A stretch of DNA of 5,890 nt, taken from the NCBI GenBank assembly GCA_910580005.1, contig CAJTXH010000143.1, forward strand, positions 1 through 5,890, read 5' to 3'. The position numbers and the translations under genes are program-made. How positions within the stretch are numbered: the stretch's first letter is position 1; the number at the start of each line of letters is the position of its first letter. Under the pieces are notes generated by a model. It was not told where the DNA came from, searched no databases, and saw only the letters and a list, made by a program, of their open reading frames with translations. This document shows positions 5,383 through 5,890 of the stretch, in pieces. This stretch comes from an uncultured Lachnospiraceae bacterium. Its GTDB lineage: Bacteria > Bacillota > Clostridia > Lachnospirales > Lachnospiraceae.

Positions 5383-5890
5383 TTACAGCCTCTTCATAAG
5401 TTCTTCTCTCTGCTCTTCAAATCCTGGCTTGCCAAGAAGTGCAAACATATTTTTCTTATAGCTCTCAACACCAGGCTGGTTAAATGGATTAACTCCAAGG
5501 ACATAACCGCTGACCCCACATGCAAATTCATAGAAATAGAATAACTGCCCAAGGTAGAACTCATTCTGTTCTGGAACTTTTATTGTAAGGTTTGGAACAT
5601 TACCATCTGTATGTGCAAGCTGTGTACCCTTCATAGCATTTTTGTTTATAAAGTCAAGAGTCTTGCCTTTAAGGTAGTTAAGCCCGTCAAGGTCTGCTGG
5701 CTCTTCTTCAAGTGTTATGTCAAATGAAGGCTTTTCAAGTTCCATAACTGTTTCAAACATTATACGGCTTCCATCCTGGATAAACTGGCCCATAGAATGA
5801 AGGTCTGTTGTAAGGTCTACAGATGCTGGGAAGATACCCTTCTGGTCTTTTCCTTCACTCTCGCCATAAAGCTGTTTCCACCACTCTGCT
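5383..5890 (-). CDS. pgi: Glucose-6-phosphate isomerase, C-terminal part (5' end outside window)
   Basis: Pgi interconverts glucose-6-phosphate and fructose-6-phosphate in the cytoplasm, serving glycolysis and supplying fructose-6-phosphate for amino-sugar synthesis. The 168 visible residues are the C-terminal third of a protein that is about 450 residues in the short Firmicute form. The fragment begins within EWWKQLYGESEGKD and continues through FPASVDLTTDLHSMGQ. The His of LHSMGQ (fragment residue 31) corresponds to the ring-opening catalytic His. It then reaches the second Pgi signature, GYVLGVNPFNQPGVESYK (128-145), whose Lys145 matches the conserved active-site Lys. The stop TAA is at 5385-5383, and a strong terminator follows downstream. 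The first codon of the fragment is at 5889-5887; position 5890 belongs to a split codon. An ATG at 5793 is internal, not the start, because the family sequence continues upstream in frame. Identity is certain. Confidence 0.97.
   Translation of the reverse strand, partial: AEWWKQLYGESEGKDQKGIFPASVDLTTDLHSMGQFIQDGSRIMFETVMELEKPSFDITLEEEPADLDGLNYLKGKTLDFINKNAMKGTQLAHTDGNVPNLTIKVPEQNEFYLGQLFYFYEFACGVSGYVLGVNPFNQPGVESYKKNMFALLGKPGFEEQREELMKRL

Noticed and set aside
5374..5388. CTGTA-N5-TACAG palindrome around the pgi stop codon
   Set aside because: It is only 5 bp with an A/T loop and no T run, and a much better terminator follows at 5274-5300.

Overview
The window looks like ordinary core chromosome of a low-GC Firmicute. 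The best guess is a Clostridia member of the Lachnospiraceae type. This rests on AT-rich spacers, strong GGAGG ribosome sites, sigma-A-like promoters, frequent ATA and AAA codons, and the character of the FtsH, PyrG and Pgi proteins. No species is claimed. I see no mobile element, CRISPR array, tRNA or rRNA.

Layout: positions 1-1008 (minus strand) hold the N-terminal 336 residues of the membrane AAA+ protease FtsH; its protease domain lies beyond the left edge. A 327-base AT-rich divergent spacer (1009-1335) carries a promoter facing each way. Positions 1336-2979 (plus) hold complete pyrG, CTP synthase. Its last 14 bases overlap the start of a membrane-anchored GHL10-type glycoside hydrolase (2966-4345), so the two probably form a translationally coupled pair. 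A perfect 16-bp inverted repeat (4393-4434) lies between that operon and a converging gene. This gene, at 4453-5139 (minus), encodes a small, apparently cytoplasmic NodB-fold deacetylase. A 243-base spacer follows, with a clear intrinsic terminator (5274-5300, minus) for the last gene. At 5383-5890 (minus) is the C-terminal 168 residues of glucose-6-phosphate isomerase, whose start lies beyond the right edge.

How the genes relate: there is no single obvious pathway. FtsH does membrane protein quality control, PyrG makes CTP (needed for RNA, DNA and CDP-activated lipid and wall precursors), and Pgi links glycolysis to fructose-6-phosphate, the entry to amino-sugar synthesis. The GHL10 protein is a likely cell-surface glycan hydrolase, and E. 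coli DigH (YddW), a peptidoglycan glycosidase, belongs to the same broad family. A cell-envelope theme is therefore possible but is inference.

I do not see a clear novel system. The points most worth a second look are the pyrG-GHL10 overlap, the cytoplasmic NodB variant with an altered motif 3, and the compact ftsH/pyrG divergent control region.
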